Assembly: GCF_947648125.1 (NCBI RefSeq)
Contig: NZ_CANSMR010000006.1
Coordinates: 186,001-250,000, forward strand
Reading direction: 5' to 3'
DNA length: 64,000 bases
Source: an uncultured Bradyrhizobium sp.
Lineage (GTDB): Bacteria; Pseudomonadota; Alphaproteobacteria; Rhizobiales; Xanthobacteraceae
Below, one piece after another: positions 8,802 to 17,579 of this stretch. A program made the position numbers and the translations under genes. Within the stretch, counting starts at the first letter, position 1. The number at the start of each line of letters is the position of its first letter. Under the pieces are notes generated by a model. That model did no database searches. It was given only the letters and a program-made list of their open reading frames with translations, and was not told the DNA's origin.

Positions 8802-9148
8802 GACTTCCTCCGCTTCGGCGTTTGCGCGGCGGCCAGCGCTTCGAGGCGATCGAGCGCTGCCGACCAGTGCTGCCGGTGGCGCGACAGCCAGCTCTCCATC
8901 GGCGCCAGCGCATCGGCGCGCAAGCGCACGAAACGCCATTGCCGCTCGATCCGGCGCTCGATCAGCCCGGCCGCCTCCAGCACCTGCAGGTGCCGCGTGA
9001 TCGCAGGCGTGCTGATGGCAAACGGCTCCGCGACCTCACCGACGTTCAGCTCGCCGCGGGTCAGCAGCCGATCGAGGATCGCACGCCGGGTCGGATCGGC
9101 GAGCGCCGCGAATAGATCGTCGAGCTGAGGCCGAGCTGCGGCCGGCAT
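8798..9148 (-). CDS. ArsR-family winged-helix regulator
   Basis: About 116 residues from the ATG at 9148. The winged helix is obvious (LFAALADPTRRAILDRLL, then ISTPAITRHLQVLEAAGLIE). No metal-binding Cys pair is present, so it is not a classical metal sensor. Upstream in-frame starts exist (ATG 9190, TTG 9208), but they run through AT-rich repeats that look like an operator. It heads an ArsR-SRPBCC-GST unit. Confidence 0.85.
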   Translation of the reverse strand: MPAAARPQLDDLFAALADPTRRAILDRLLTRGELNVGEVAEPFAISTPAITRHLQVLEAAGLIERRIERQWRFVRLRADALAPMESWLSRHRQHWSAALDRLEALAAAQTPKRRKS

Positions 9149-9179
9149 GGGAAAGTCTCGAAGTTGATTAACGAGTTCA

Positions 9180-9218
9180 TTAAATAACATAGTTGTTAAA
9201 TAATGCAATCGTTAAATA
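9180..9218. promoter_or_regulatory. Three AT-rich direct repeats upstream of arsR
   Basis: TTAAATA occurs at 9180, 9196 and 9212, a period of 16 bp, in otherwise GC-rich DNA, just before the ArsR start. It may be a multi-site operator for the ArsR protein, combined with promoter elements. Confidence 0.4.
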
Positions 9219-9314
9219 GCAGCGTCGATCGAGTTGCTCCGTCGTCCGTGCGAGGAGTGACGCGGCCAAGCAATCCACCGATCGGCAGATGCGGATCAAC
9301 CTAATCTCACCGCG

Positions 9315-9929
9315 CTACAGCAACTGCCTCACCCCCATCCCATGCATGAAGCGCTCGCGGATCTGCACGGGGTCGCGGCGGGTGGTGCCGGTGCCGGGCT
9401 TGTCGTCGATGCGGACGCCGATCAGGGTCGGGCCGGAGGCCTGTTTCGACTGCGCGATCAGCCGCTCGAAATCGTCCTCGTCGGCGGCCCAGGAGCTGCT
9501 CGCAATCCCGCTGGCAAGCGCGACCGCGACGATGTCGGTATGGCCCGCCGCAGGCGTCGGCTGGCTGCCCGTGATCTGGTAGATGCCGTTGTCCATCACC
9601 ACCATGGTGAGATTCTTCGGCGCCAGCGTAGCGATGGTCGAGAGGCAGCCGAGCTGCATCAACAGCGAGCCGTCGCCTTCGAGTGCGAACACGCGCCGCT
9701 TGGGCTGCGCAAGTGCGACGCCGAGCGCGATCGGAAACGCCAGCCCCATGCTGCCCAGCATGTAGAAATTCTCAGGACGATGGCCGGCGGCCCAAAGATC
9801 AAAGTTGGTGTTGCCGATGCCGCCGATCACGGCCTCGTCCTTCAGCCCGGCGACAAGGCGCTGGGTGAGCTCGAAGCGGTTCATCACCTTGGTGTTGCGC
9901 GCGTGGGTGCTGGTCATGGCCGATCTCAC
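9315..9929 (-). CDS. TPP-dependent decarboxylase, beta (TPP-binding) subunit
   Basis: 204 residues corresponding to the C-terminal thiamine-pyrophosphate domain. The TPP/Mg motif runs from ALEGDGSLLMQLG to the VVMDNGIY Asn, and SMGLAFPIALGVAL precedes it. It resembles subunit beta of sulfopyruvate/phosphonopyruvate decarboxylases (ComE-like). The GTG at 9929 overlaps the alpha-subunit stop (GTGA); an ATG at 9917 is the alternative. With the neighbouring alpha gene it should form an active decarboxylase of a small 2-keto acid. Confidence 0.82.
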   Translation of the reverse strand: MRSAMTSTHARNTKVMNRFELTQRLVAGLKDEAVIGGIGNTNFDLWAAGHRPENFYMLGSMGLAFPIALGVALAQPKRRVFALEGDGSLLMQLGCLSTIATLAPKNLTMVVMDNGIYQITGSQPTPAAGHTDIVAVALASGIASSSWAADEDDFERLIAQSKQASGPTLIGVRIDDKPGTGTTRRDPVQIRERFMHGMGVRQLL

Positions 9930-10486
9930 TTGTCGAAGGTCTTGCCGCCGGTCAACAGCGGCGAGAGGATCAGCGCCACCGGCGCCTGGGTGGTGACGGC
10001 CTGCTTGATCGAGCGGTCGGCAATGAATTCGAGCTCGTCGAGCCGGGTGATGGTGTGATGTTCCATCGCCAGCGAATCCAGCACCGGGCGCATGGTGCGG
10101 CAGACCAGTGCCTGGCCGTAATTGAACTCGCCGAGCGTGCCGCGCTCGGAGATGAACATGATCAGCGGGATCTGGTAGGGCACCGCGAGAGAGGCCAGCA
10201 CGTTGGCAAGCGTGGCAAAGCCCGAGGTCTGCATCAGCACCGCGCCGCGCGTCCCGGCCATCCAGGCGCCGGAGACGATGCCGACGGCTTCTTCCTCGCG
10301 CGCGGTCGGAAACGTCGTGAAATAGGGATCGGCGTGCAGGTCCTTGATCAGCGTGGTCAGCACCCGGTCGGGCACATAGGGCACCAGCTTGATCTCGTTC
10401 CGCTTCAGCGTCTGCAGCACGATGCCGTGCCAGGTGGTCGCTGACTGGGCTTTATCTTTGGACGAGGCTTGTTCCGCGGCCGCCAT
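9926..10486 (-). CDS. TPP-dependent decarboxylase, alpha (PYR-domain) subunit
   Basis: 186 residues matching the N-terminal pyrimidine-binding domain of TPP enzymes: FPTAREEEAVGIVSGAWMAG with the catalytic Glu, then LMQTSGFATLANVLASLAVP. It resembles the alpha subunit of sulfopyruvate decarboxylase (ComD-like). Subunits are split and translationally coupled. The substrate is not proven. The neighbouring divergent dehydrogenase and lactonase genes suggest a 2-keto/2-hydroxy acid pathway. Confidence 0.82.
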   Translation of the reverse strand: MAAAEQASSKDKAQSATTWHGIVLQTLKRNEIKLVPYVPDRVLTTLIKDLHADPYFTTFPTAREEEAVGIVSGAWMAGTRGAVLMQTSGFATLANVLASLAVPYQIPLIMFISERGTLGEFNYGQALVCRTMRPVLDSLAMEHHTITRLDELEFIADRSIKQAVTTQAPVALILSPLLTGGKTFDK

Positions 10487-10672
10487 CCGGTTCTCCCTCT
10501 CGCGCGGCGCTGATGGCCGCTTGCCGCTCGAAACTTGACGCTGACCATGCGATTGTCAACATGCCCCGGCCGCATCGCGATCTGCGGAATTCGGTCATCG
10601 CAGCGCCGAACCGCCGTGCGATACAGGCGGTAACGACAAAGAGACGGAACGATCACGGGACGGGAGGCGTCG

Positions 10673-11638
10673 ATGGCCGGATGGGTCTGGCGGACCGCCA
10701 TTGCGGCAGCGGCCATGGTGATGGCCGGCCTTGCGTCCGCGCAGCCATACCCGGCAAAGGCCGTTCACATTCTCGTCCCATACCCGCCCGGCGGCGGCGT
10801 CGACGTTCTGACGCGGACGCTCGCCGAGGTGGTGTCGAAGACCTGGACGCAGTCGATCGTGGTGGAGAACCGGCCCGGCGCCGGCGGGGTGATCGCCTCG
10901 CAGGCGATCGCGAGCGCCGCGCCCGACGGCTATAACCTGATCATGGTGGCGAGCGGCCACGCCACCAATCCGTTCCTTTATCCGAAGCTGCCTTACGACA
11001 CGTTCAGGGATTTTTCGCCGATCTCGCTGCTCGCGTCGTCGCCGAACGTGCTGCTGGTGCGCGCGGACTCGCCGTTCAAGTCGGTCAGTGACGTCATCGC
11101 CGCGGCGAAGGCCAAGCCGGGCAGCCTGTCGTTCGCCGATGCCGGCAACGGCACCTCGACCCATCTGGCCGGCGAGTTGCTCAACAGTCTTGCCAAGATC
11201 GATCTCAACGCGATCCCCTACAAGGGCGGTGCACCCGCGATCAACGATCTGCTCGGCGGACAAATTCCGATGTCGTTCAACAACGGGCCGGAATCGGTCG
11301 GGCAGTTGCAGGCCGGCACGGTCCGCGCGCTGGCGGTGACGACGGGCTCGCGCGCGCCGTTCTTGCCCGATGTGCCCAGCATGTCGGAGACCGTGCCGGG
11401 CTACGACACCGAGGTGTGGTGGGGGCTGCTCGGACCCGGCAACATGCCCGCCGATCTCGTCGCGAAGATCTCGCATGATTTCGTCGCGGCCGTAAACACC
11501 GATGCCGTGAAGGAGCGTCTCGGCAAGCTCGGCGCGATCTCGATCGGCTCGACGCCGGAGCAATTCGCGGCCAAGATCAAAGCCGACTACGACAAATGGG
11601 GCCCGATCATCAAGGCCGCCGGCATGAAGGCGGAGTAA
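10673..11638 (+). CDS. TctC/Bug-family tripartite tricarboxylate transporter binding protein
   Basis: 321 residues. A signal peptide (residues 1-23, ending GLASA) is followed by the Bug-family opening YPAKAVHILVPYPPGGGVD and the motif VVENRPGAGGVIAS. Binds a small carboxylate in the periplasm. No TctA/TctB membrane subunits are present in the window, as usual for this very expanded family. First gene of a likely three-gene operon, with GGGAGG upstream of the ATG. Confidence 0.9.
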   Translation: MAGWVWRTAIAAAAMVMAGLASAQPYPAKAVHILVPYPPGGGVDVLTRTLAEVVSKTWTQSIVVENRPGAGGVIASQAIASAAPDGYNLIMVASGHATNPFLYPKLPYDTFRDFSPISLLASSPNVLLVRADSPFKSVSDVIAAAKAKPGSLSFADAGNGTSTHLAGELLNSLAKIDLNAIPYKGGAPAINDLLGGQIPMSFNNGPESVGQLQAGTVRALAVTTGSRAPFLPDVPSMSETVPGYDTEVWWGLLGPGNMPADLVAKISHDFVAAVNTDAVKERLGKLGAISIGSTPEQFAAKIKADYDKWGPIIKAAGMKAE

Positions 11639-11642
11639 GAAG

Positions 11643-12539
11643 ATGGTTGCGCCCGAGATTCCCGCCTGCCTGCCGCCGCGTCCAGTGACGCCGCCGAGAG
11701 AGAAGTTGCCGCCAAAGGCCTGCGATACGCATGCGCATGTATTCGGCCCGGCGGACCGCTTCCCCTATGCCGCCGATCGCAGCTACACACCGCCGGACGC
11801 GCCGCTCGCGAGCTATCTCGGCATGCTCGATGCGCTCGGTTTCACCCGCGGCGTGCTGGTGCAGGGCAGCGCGCACGGCCACGACAATTCGGCGATGCTG
11901 GACGCGCTGCAGCGCGAGCCGGCGCGGCTGCGCGGCGTCGCGGTGGCCGATGCCGACGTGGCGGCGGGCACGCTGCGGCAATGGCATGTGCTCGGCGTGC
12001 GCGGCTTGCGCTTCAACCATTTCTTCCGCGGCGGGCAGTTGCACTATCGCGGCGGCATCCCCCTCGATGTTGCCGAGACGCACGCGCCCGTGATGGCCGA
12101 GCTCGGCTGGCATTTGCAGCTCTGGATCGATGTAAAGGATCTGCCCGACACGGTCCCGACGCTGAAGGCGCTGGGCCTGCCGGTCGTGGTCGATCACATG
12201 GGCCGCACAGATGCTGCCGCCGGCACCAATACTGCGGGCTTTCAGAGCCTGCTGCGCGCGGTCGGCGAGGGCTGGTGCTGGGCCAAGCTCTCAGGTGCGC
12301 ATCGCCTGAGCCAGCGGGCGCCGGATTATCCGGATGCGCGGCCGTTCCACGAGGCGCTGGTGTCAGCCAACTCCGAACAGCTGGTGTGGGGCGGCGACTG
12401 GCCGCATCCGCGCGTCGAGGGCGACATGCCCGACGCCGGCCACCTGCTGACGCTGTTCCAGGCGTGGACGCCGGATGTGGCGACCCGGCACCGCATCCTC
12501 GTCGACAATCCCGCACGACTCTATGGCTTCCCAAACTGA
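11643..12539 (+). CDS. Amidohydrolase-family protein, LigI-like (2-pyrone-4,6-dicarboxylate lactonase-type)
   Basis: 298 residues with the TIM-barrel hydrolase signature: CDTHAHVFGP near residue 28, VVVDHMGR in the middle and WGGDWPHPRV near the C-terminus. This pattern matches the LigI-type lactonases and related metal-independent hydrolases. It starts 4 bp after the TctC gene and precedes the hydroxyacid dehydrogenase. It probably opens a lactone or cyclic ester imported or produced by this pathway. Confidence 0.82.
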   Translation: MVAPEIPACLPPRPVTPPREKLPPKACDTHAHVFGPADRFPYAADRSYTPPDAPLASYLGMLDALGFTRGVLVQGSAHGHDNSAMLDALQREPARLRGVAVADADVAAGTLRQWHVLGVRGLRFNHFFRGGQLHYRGGIPLDVAETHAPVMAELGWHLQLWIDVKDLPDTVPTLKALGLPVVVDHMGRTDAAAGTNTAGFQSLLRAVGEGWCWAKLSGAHRLSQRAPDYPDARPFHEALVSANSEQLVWGGDWPHPRVEGDMPDAGHLLTLFQAWTPDVATRHRILVDNPARLYGFPN

Positions 12540-12554
12540 AAGCTGCCCGAAGAC

Positions 12555-13604
12555 ATGACCGTCAACAACAAGCGCGTGTTCTACGTCAAATACCTCGCCC
12601 ACGAGATCTACGTCGACATCCTGAAGAAACGGCCGGATGTCCGGCTCGACCGTCTCGAGAACGAGACGCCGGAAGCGGCGTTCGCACCTGTCCTCGCCGA
12701 CGCGCATGCCTACCAGATCGGCGCGGCGCGCGACGAGCTGGCGCCGCATTTCCATGCCCATGCCGAGCTGCTGAAGCGCGCGCCGAACCTGTTGATCGTG
12801 TCGTCGAACGGCGCCGGCTTCGATCCCGTCGATGTCGATGCCTGCACGAAGGCCGGCGTGCTTGTGGTCAACCAGTCCGGCGGCAACGCCAATTCGGTTG
12901 CCGAGCACGCGCTGGGCATGATGCTGACGCTGTCGAAGCGCATCATCCAGTCCGACCGCCGGCTGCGGCGCGAGGCCAACGTCAACCGCAACGATCTGAT
13001 CGGCAACGAGCTGAACGAGAAGACCGTCGGCATCGTCGGCCTCGGCAACGTCGGCCGCCGCATCGCCGAGCTGTGCAAGGGCCTGCTGCATATGAAGGTG
13101 ATCGCTTACGATCCGTACCTGACGGCCGAGGAGATGGCGAAGCGGGGCGGGGAGAAGGTCGAGCTCGACGATCTCTTGCGCCGGGCCGATTTCGTCTCGA
13201 TCTCCTGTCCGCTGGACAACAAGAGCCGAGGCATGATCGGCGCGCGCGAATTCGCGCTGATGCAGCCGCCCGCCTATTTCGTTACCACCGCGCGCGGCTT
13301 CATCCATGACGAGAAAGCATTGGAAGAGGCATTGCGAGAGAAGCGCATCGCCGGCGCAGGCCTCGACGTCTGGGCCAAGGAGCCGCCGCCGCCGGATCAT
13401 CCGCTGTTGCAGTTCGACAATGTGCTGGCAAGCCCGCACACCGCCGGCGTCACCCGCGAGGCGCGCATCAACATGGGCCGGATCGCGGCCGAGCAGATCC
13501 TCGACGCCCTCGACGGCAAGCGCCCGCCGCGCATCATCAATCCCGAGGTCTGGCCGGTTTATGCCAGAAGGTTCGAGAAGGCGTTCGGGTTCATGCCGGG
13601 GTAG
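12555..13604 (+). CDS. D-2-hydroxyacid dehydrogenase (PGDH-like)
   Basis: 349 residues. The NAD-binding motif is VGIVGLGNVGRRIA. The catalytic trio of this family is visible as the Arg in VVNQSGGNANSVAEHALG to RGFIHDEKAL, the Glu in the following helix, and the His in ASPHTAGVT. Converts a 2-keto acid to a D-2-hydroxyacid or the reverse. It lies 15 bp after the lactonase gene, last in this operon. No terminator is obvious. Confidence 0.88.
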   Translation: MTVNNKRVFYVKYLAHEIYVDILKKRPDVRLDRLENETPEAAFAPVLADAHAYQIGAARDELAPHFHAHAELLKRAPNLLIVSSNGAGFDPVDVDACTKAGVLVVNQSGGNANSVAEHALGMMLTLSKRIIQSDRRLRREANVNRNDLIGNELNEKTVGIVGLGNVGRRIAELCKGLLHMKVIAYDPYLTAEEMAKRGGEKVELDDLLRRADFVSISCPLDNKSRGMIGAREFALMQPPAYFVTTARGFIHDEKALEEALREKRIAGAGLDVWAKEPPPPDHPLLQFDNVLASPHTAGVTREARINMGRIAAEQILDALDGKRPPRIINPEVWPVYARRFEKAFGFMPG

Positions 13605-14095
13605 GTCGACGGTCATTGCTGTCAACGATGAAGTCAGCCAGCTGAGGTGAGCACGCTGGTCAGGCCTCCGTCTTGCGGGGCCGCGGCTGCGCGCGGCCAA
13701 AATATCGAAAACAACCCCATGCAAAGAAGCTGACGGCTGCCGGCGGTTCGACCGGGTAGCTTGACGCGTCGGGCAACTCAGGGGTAGATTTCCAATATTC
13801 AGAAATCGTCGAAGCGCCCGGCCTTGCGGGACGAGAGACCGCAAGGGCGGAGGGAACTGTCCCGCCAGTGCGTGCCTCACACAAATGATCAATCGTACGA
13901 GTGTTGTTGCAGGCGCAAAAAAACACCGGAGAAAATCTCCTTCGTGGTAGCCTCGATCGAGGCAATAAACCCACTGCCAAAGCACCGCCCCACAACGCGT
14001 CCGTTGTTATTTTCCCTGAGATATCGACGGCTTAGCCCGATATCGCCATCTTCCCTTTGTGCTCGCCCGTTCGAGGCACGGAAGGAAGAAGTGTC
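13605..14095. other. Long intergenic region
   Basis: About 490 bp with no convincing gene on either strand. It holds a probable dispersed repeat (13697-13800) and, further on, AT-richer sequence leading to the small ORF at 14096. Confidence 0.45.
13697..13800. repeat. Possible dispersed Bradyrhizobium intergenic repeat
   Basis: The stretch beginning CCAAAATATCGAAAACAACC, followed by a Gly/Thr-rich segment with GACGCGTCGGGCAACTC, looks to me like a sequence found many times in Bradyrhizobium intergenic DNA. It is present only once in this window, so this rests on memory. Confidence 0.35.
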
Positions 14096-14203
14096 ATGCG
14101 ACAGGTCCAGTCATTGCTCCGCAACGCGCACGCCAGGATCGGCCGCCGTCTTGCGCAGATCGTCGCGATCGCTGCCGCCAGCCTGCCCCAGGCCGGCGCG
14201 TAG
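14096..14203 (+). CDS. Possible 35-residue small protein
   Basis: A short ORF beginning MRQVQSLLRNAHARIGRRLA and ending in a hydrophobic Ala-rich stretch. GGAAGGAAGAA lies a few bases upstream, a good ribosome site. The sequence is amphipathic and basic. Weak evidence; could be chance. Confidence 0.25.
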   Translation: MRQVQSLLRNAHARIGRRLAQIVAIAAASLPQAGA

Positions 14204-14261
14204 TTTCCACCGCTGCGCAGCGCCGCATCCGCGCGCGCCGAATTAACTCACCACCATTTCG

Positions 14262-14275
14262 CGTTAGTGCTAACG
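14262..14275. promoter_or_regulatory. CGTTAG inverted repeat upstream of the 14317 gene
   Basis: CGTTAG-TG-CTAACG, with perfect 6-bp arms, 41 bp upstream of the next start codon. May be an operator or a 5'-UTR hairpin. Confidence 0.3.
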
Positions 14276-14316
14276 TGGTACCCCCGGGCTCTGCCGGCGC
14301 AGCAGGGAGGGTTTCC

Positions 14317-14532
14317 ATGTCGCGTTTCGTCGTTCAATTCATGAAGGACGTGCTCGGCGGCAACGGCCGCGAGCGCGAAGTTTGCCAGGGTGAACTCGAG
14401 GTCGACGCCTCGAGCGAAGGCCAGGCCACCGAGATGGCCAAGCTCAAATTCTGTCAGGAACAGGCGCTCTGCGACTGGTCATTGCATGCCGACCGCATCC
14501 GGATCGAAGCGGCCGACTTGCGAGTGACCTGA
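14317..14532 (+). CDS. Small hypothetical protein
   Basis: 71 residues beginning MSRFVVQFMKDVLGGNGRER, with two cysteines (EVCQGELEVD and KFCQEQALCDW region). AGGGAGG lies 6 bases before the ATG at 14317. No membrane segment. It looks like a conserved small cytoplasmic protein of Rhizobiales, function unknown. A strong terminator follows immediately. Confidence 0.7.
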   Translation: MSRFVVQFMKDVLGGNGREREVCQGELEVDASSEGQATEMAKLKFCQEQALCDWSLHADRIRIEAADLRVT

Positions 14533-14537
14533 TGCGT

Positions 14538-14585
14538 CCAGAGCCCCGTTCCGATTGAATCGAAACGGGGCTCTGGATTTTCGTT
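14538..14585. terminator. Strong bidirectional terminator
   Basis: A 13-bp perfect stem (CCAGAGCCCCGTT with its complement), extended by CGAT/ATCG and a TGA loop, followed by ATTTTCGTTT. It lies between the convergent small gene and ilvD and could serve both. Confidence 0.85.
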
Positions 14586-14589
14586 TGAC

Positions 14590-14635
14590 GCGTTTTCTTG
14601 ACGCGAACCGGTATCCACCTCGCACTTGAAAACGC
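14590..14635. repeat. Short dispersed repeat (family B, copy 1)
   Basis: GCGTTTTC and GAAAACGC arms enclose ACGCGAACCGGTATCCAC. A second copy with ACGCGAACCGGTGTCCAC lies at 36126-36169. Typical of Rhizobiales intergenic repeats. Confidence 0.8.
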
Positions 14636-14644
14636 TTAGGCCGA

Positions 14645-16489
14645 TTACTCCGGCAGGATGCGCACTGCACCCTTCGCCGCGCTGCTTGCGAACGCCGCGT
14701 AGGCCTTCAGCGCGGTCGAGACGGCGCGCTTGCGCGGCGCGGCCGGCTTCCACGCCGCATTGCCCTTGGCTTCCATCGCCGTGCGGCGGCGCTTCAGTTC
14801 GGCATCGTCGACCTTGAGGTTGACCTTGCGGTTCGGGATGTCGAACTCGATGATATCGCCTTCCTCGACGAGGCCGATCAGGCCGCCTTCGGCGGCTTCC
14901 GGTGAGACGTGCCCGATCGACAGGCCGGACGATCCGCCGGAGAAGCGGCCGTCGGTGATCAGCGCGCAGGCCTTTCCGAGGCCCTTCGACTTCAGATAGC
15001 TGGTCGGATAGAGCATCTCCTGCATGCCCGGGCCGCCGCGCGGACCTTCATAACGGATCAGCACGACATCGCCGGCCTTGACCTTGTTGGTCAGGATGGC
15101 GTCGACCGAGGCGTCCTGGCTCTCGAAGATGCGGGCTGGACCCGAGAATTTCAGAATGCTCTGATCGACGCCGGCGGTCTTCACGATGCAGCCGTCCTCG
15201 GCGAGGTTGCCGAACAGCACGGCGAGACCGCCGTCCTTGGAATAAGCGTGCTCGGCGTTGCGGATGACGCCCTCGGCGCGATCGATATCGACGTCGTCGA
15301 AGCGGCGGTCCTGGCTGAAGGCTTCCTGGGTCGGCACGCCGCCCGGCGCGGCGCGGTAGAAGTTGCGCACCCTGTCGCTCGTGGTCCGCACCACATCCCA
15401 GCGGTTCAGCGCGTCGTCCAGCGTCGCCGCATGCACGGTCGGTCCGTCGGTCGTGAGCAGTTTGGCGCGGTCGAGCTCGCCGAGGATCGCCATGATGCCG
15501 CCAGCGTGATGCACGTCCTCCATGTGGACGTCCTGCACCGACGGCGCGACCTTGCACAGCACCGGCACCTTGCGCGACAGCCGGTCGATATCGGCCATCG
15601 TGAACGGCACTTCGCCCTCGCGCGCGGCGGCGAGCAGATGCAGCACGGTGTTGGTGGAGCCGCCCATCGCGATGTCGAGCGTCATCGCGTTCTCGAACGA
15701 CTTGAAGTTCGCGATGTTGCGCGGCAGCACCTTGGCATCGTCCTGCTCGTAGTAGCGGCGGGCGAGATCGACGATCAGATGGCCAGCCTCGACGAACAGG
15801 CTCTTGCGGTCGGCATGCGTCGCCAGCACCGAGCCGTTGCCGGGCAGCGCGAGGCCAAGCGCCTCGGTCAGGCAGTTCATCGAATTCGCGGTGAACATGC
15901 CGGAGCAGGAGCCGCAGGTCGGGCAGGCCGAGCGCTCGATCACCTCGACCTCTTCGTCCGACACGTTGGAGTCGGCGGCCGCGACCATCGCATCGATCAG
16001 GTCGACCGCGCGCTTCTTGCCCTTGAGCAGGACCTTGCCGGATTCCATCGGACCGCCCGAGACGAACACGGTCGGGATGTTCAGGCGCAGCGTCGCCATC
16101 AGCATGCCGGGGGTGATCTTGTCGCAGTTGGAGATGCAGACCATCGCGTCGGCGCAATGCGCGTTGACCATGTATTCGACGCTGTCGGCGATCAGTTCGC
16201 GCGAGGGCAGGCTGTAGAGCATGCCGTCATGGCCCATCGCAATGCCGTCATCCACCGCAATGGTATTGAATTCCTTGGCGACGCCGCCGGCCTTCTCGAT
16301 TTCCCGCGCCACCAGCTGGCCGAGGTTCTGCAAATGCACATGGCCGGGCACGAACTGGGTGAAGGAGTTGACCACCGCGATGATCGGCTTGCCGAAATCC
16401 TCGTTCTTCATGCCGGTGGCGCGCCACAGGCCGCGGGCACCCGCCATGTTGCGGCCATGGGTGGTTGTGCGGGAGCGATAGGCGGGCAT
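14645..16489 (-). CDS. ilvD: Dihydroxy-acid dehydratase
   Basis: 614 residues from the ATG at 16489 ([20 protein letters not shown]), essentially the length and opening of E. coli IlvD. AAGGA precedes the ATG; the in-frame start at 16513 is less likely. The Fe-S cysteines are seen in [11 protein letters not shown] and [11 protein letters not shown], and the C-terminal [19 protein letters not shown] is diagnostic. Converts dihydroxy-isovalerate and -methylvalerate to the 2-keto acids of valine and isoleucine synthesis. Could instead belong to a sugar-acid dehydratase, but the N-terminus favours IlvD. Confidence 0.93.
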   Translation of the reverse strand: MPAYRSRTTTHGRNMAGARGLWRATGMKNEDFGKPIIAVVNSFTQFVPGHVHLQNLGQLVAREIEKAGGVAKEFNTIAVDDGIAMGHDGMLYSLPSRELIADSVEYMVNAHCADAMVCISNCDKITPGMLMATLRLNIPTVFVSGGPMESGKVLLKGKKRAVDLIDAMVAAADSNVSDEEVEVIERSACPTCGSCSGMFTANSMNCLTEALGLALPGNGSVLATHADRKSLFVEAGHLIVDLARRYYEQDDAKVLPRNIANFKSFENAMTLDIAMGGSTNTVLHLLAAAREGEVPFTMADIDRLSRKVPVLCKVAPSVQDVHMEDVHHAGGIMAILGELDRAKLLTTDGPTVHAATLDDALNRWDVVRTTSDRVRNFYRAAPGGVPTQEAFSQDRRFDDVDIDRAEGVIRNAEHAYSKDGGLAVLFGNLAEDGCIVKTAGVDQSILKFSGPARIFESQDASVDAILTNKVKAGDVVLIRYEGPRGGPGMQEMLYPTSYLKSKGLGKACALITDGRFSGGSSGLSIGHVSPEAAEGGLIGLVEEGDIIEFDIPNRKVNLKVDDAELKRRRTAMEAKGNAAWKPAAPRKRAVSTALKAYAAFASSAAKGAVRILPE

Positions 16490-16678
16490 CGTAAATCCTT
16501 GGGCTATGGCCATTTTTTAGGGAGATGGCAGCCCTTATGCCCGCCCGTGGATGCGGATTCAAGCGCGGAACCGCATGGCTGAACCCCGCTATCTGACTTC
16601 GATCCCGGCCCTCGTGGCGACGGCAGGCGCCAGACCGGCCGCGGCTCGTTTTCGCGGCGCCCTTTCGATCCGATTGTC

Positions 16679-17572
16679 TCAATCCTCGAACCTGAATCGG
16701 AAGGCCTCGCCATGCCGGACCACGCGGCCCGCGGTCGGGGCGGGGAAGTGCCCGGTCAAGAGATAGCTCGGCGTATCCGCCAATTCCTCCAGCAGCGTCA
16801 TGCGGGTGGCGAGCGCCGCCGCGGGATCGACATCCGCGGCATTCGACAGCCACGGCTCCGCGCACTGGATCGGATGATGGATCACGTCGCCCGACATCAC
16901 GGCATGATCGCTGCCGCCGTTGAGATGAATCTGCATGTTGCCGGCGGTGTGGCCCGGCGCCGGCGCAAAGCGCAGGCCGGCGTCGCGGTCGTCGAACAGC
17001 AGGTGATCGGTCTCGACGAATTCGGCCTGGCCGGCCGCGACGACAGGCAGCACCGAATCCTCGAACGCGCCGTGATTGACCGGTGTGGGCGGAGTTGCCC
17101 GGTGCGCGGCCTCCCAGTGCCGGAATTCGGCGCGCCCCATCAGATAGCGCGCCTTCGGAAAGGTCGGCACCCAGCGCGCGTTGATCAGCCGCGTGTTCCA
17201 GCCGACATGGTCGACATGCAGATGCGTGCACATCACGAAGTCGACCTGTTCGGGCCGCACGTCGAGCGCGGCCATGTTCTCCAGATAGGGCTGGTTGAGA
17301 TTGTTCCAGGCCGGCACGCGCGGGCGCGGCTTGTGATTGCCGCAGCAGGTGTCGACGACGGCGGTCCAGCGCGGCGTCCGCACCAGATAGGAGTGGTGGC
17401 TCAGGATGAAGCGGCCGGTCTCCGGCTCGATATAGCGGTGATCGAGCCAGCTTCGGTTCGCGGCGATCACCTCGTCGGTGACATTGGCGAACAGCCATGT
17501 CTTGTCGAAGGCAAGCGAGGGGATTTCGACCAGGCGGTCGATGCGCATGCTGCCGATGGTGATCTGGCGCAT
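16679..17572 (-). CDS. MBL-fold metallo-hydrolase
   Basis: 297 residues. The metal-binding motif CTHLHVDHVGWN (residues about 112-123) is clear, and later His/Asp ligands sit in APGHTAGNMQ and SGDVIHHP. The fold resembles lactonase-type MBL enzymes. It lies 7 bp downstream of the ABC binding protein, in the same operon. The operon is divergent from a TetR regulator, suggesting uptake and hydrolysis of a lactone or ester. Confidence 0.88.
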   Translation of the reverse strand: MRQITIGSMRIDRLVEIPSLAFDKTWLFANVTDEVIAANRSWLDHRYIEPETGRFILSHHSYLVRTPRWTAVVDTCCGNHKPRPRVPAWNNLNQPYLENMAALDVRPEQVDFVMCTHLHVDHVGWNTRLINARWVPTFPKARYLMGRAEFRHWEAAHRATPPTPVNHGAFEDSVLPVVAAGQAEFVETDHLLFDDRDAGLRFAPAPGHTAGNMQIHLNGGSDHAVMSGDVIHHPIQCAEPWLSNAADVDPAAALATRMTLLEELADTPSYLLTGHFPAPTAGRVVRHGEAFRFRFED

Positions 17573-17579
17573 GCGGTGC

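Noticed and set aside
13660-13995. Open frame on the minus strand after the hydroxyacid dehydrogenase
   Set aside because: Overlaps what looks like a dispersed intergenic repeat; composition and lack of a good start suggest a spurious frame.
14909-16582. Long plus-strand frame opposite ilvD
   Set aside because: ilvD is certain on the minus strand, and the plus-strand product (His/Val/Arg-rich) resembles no protein.
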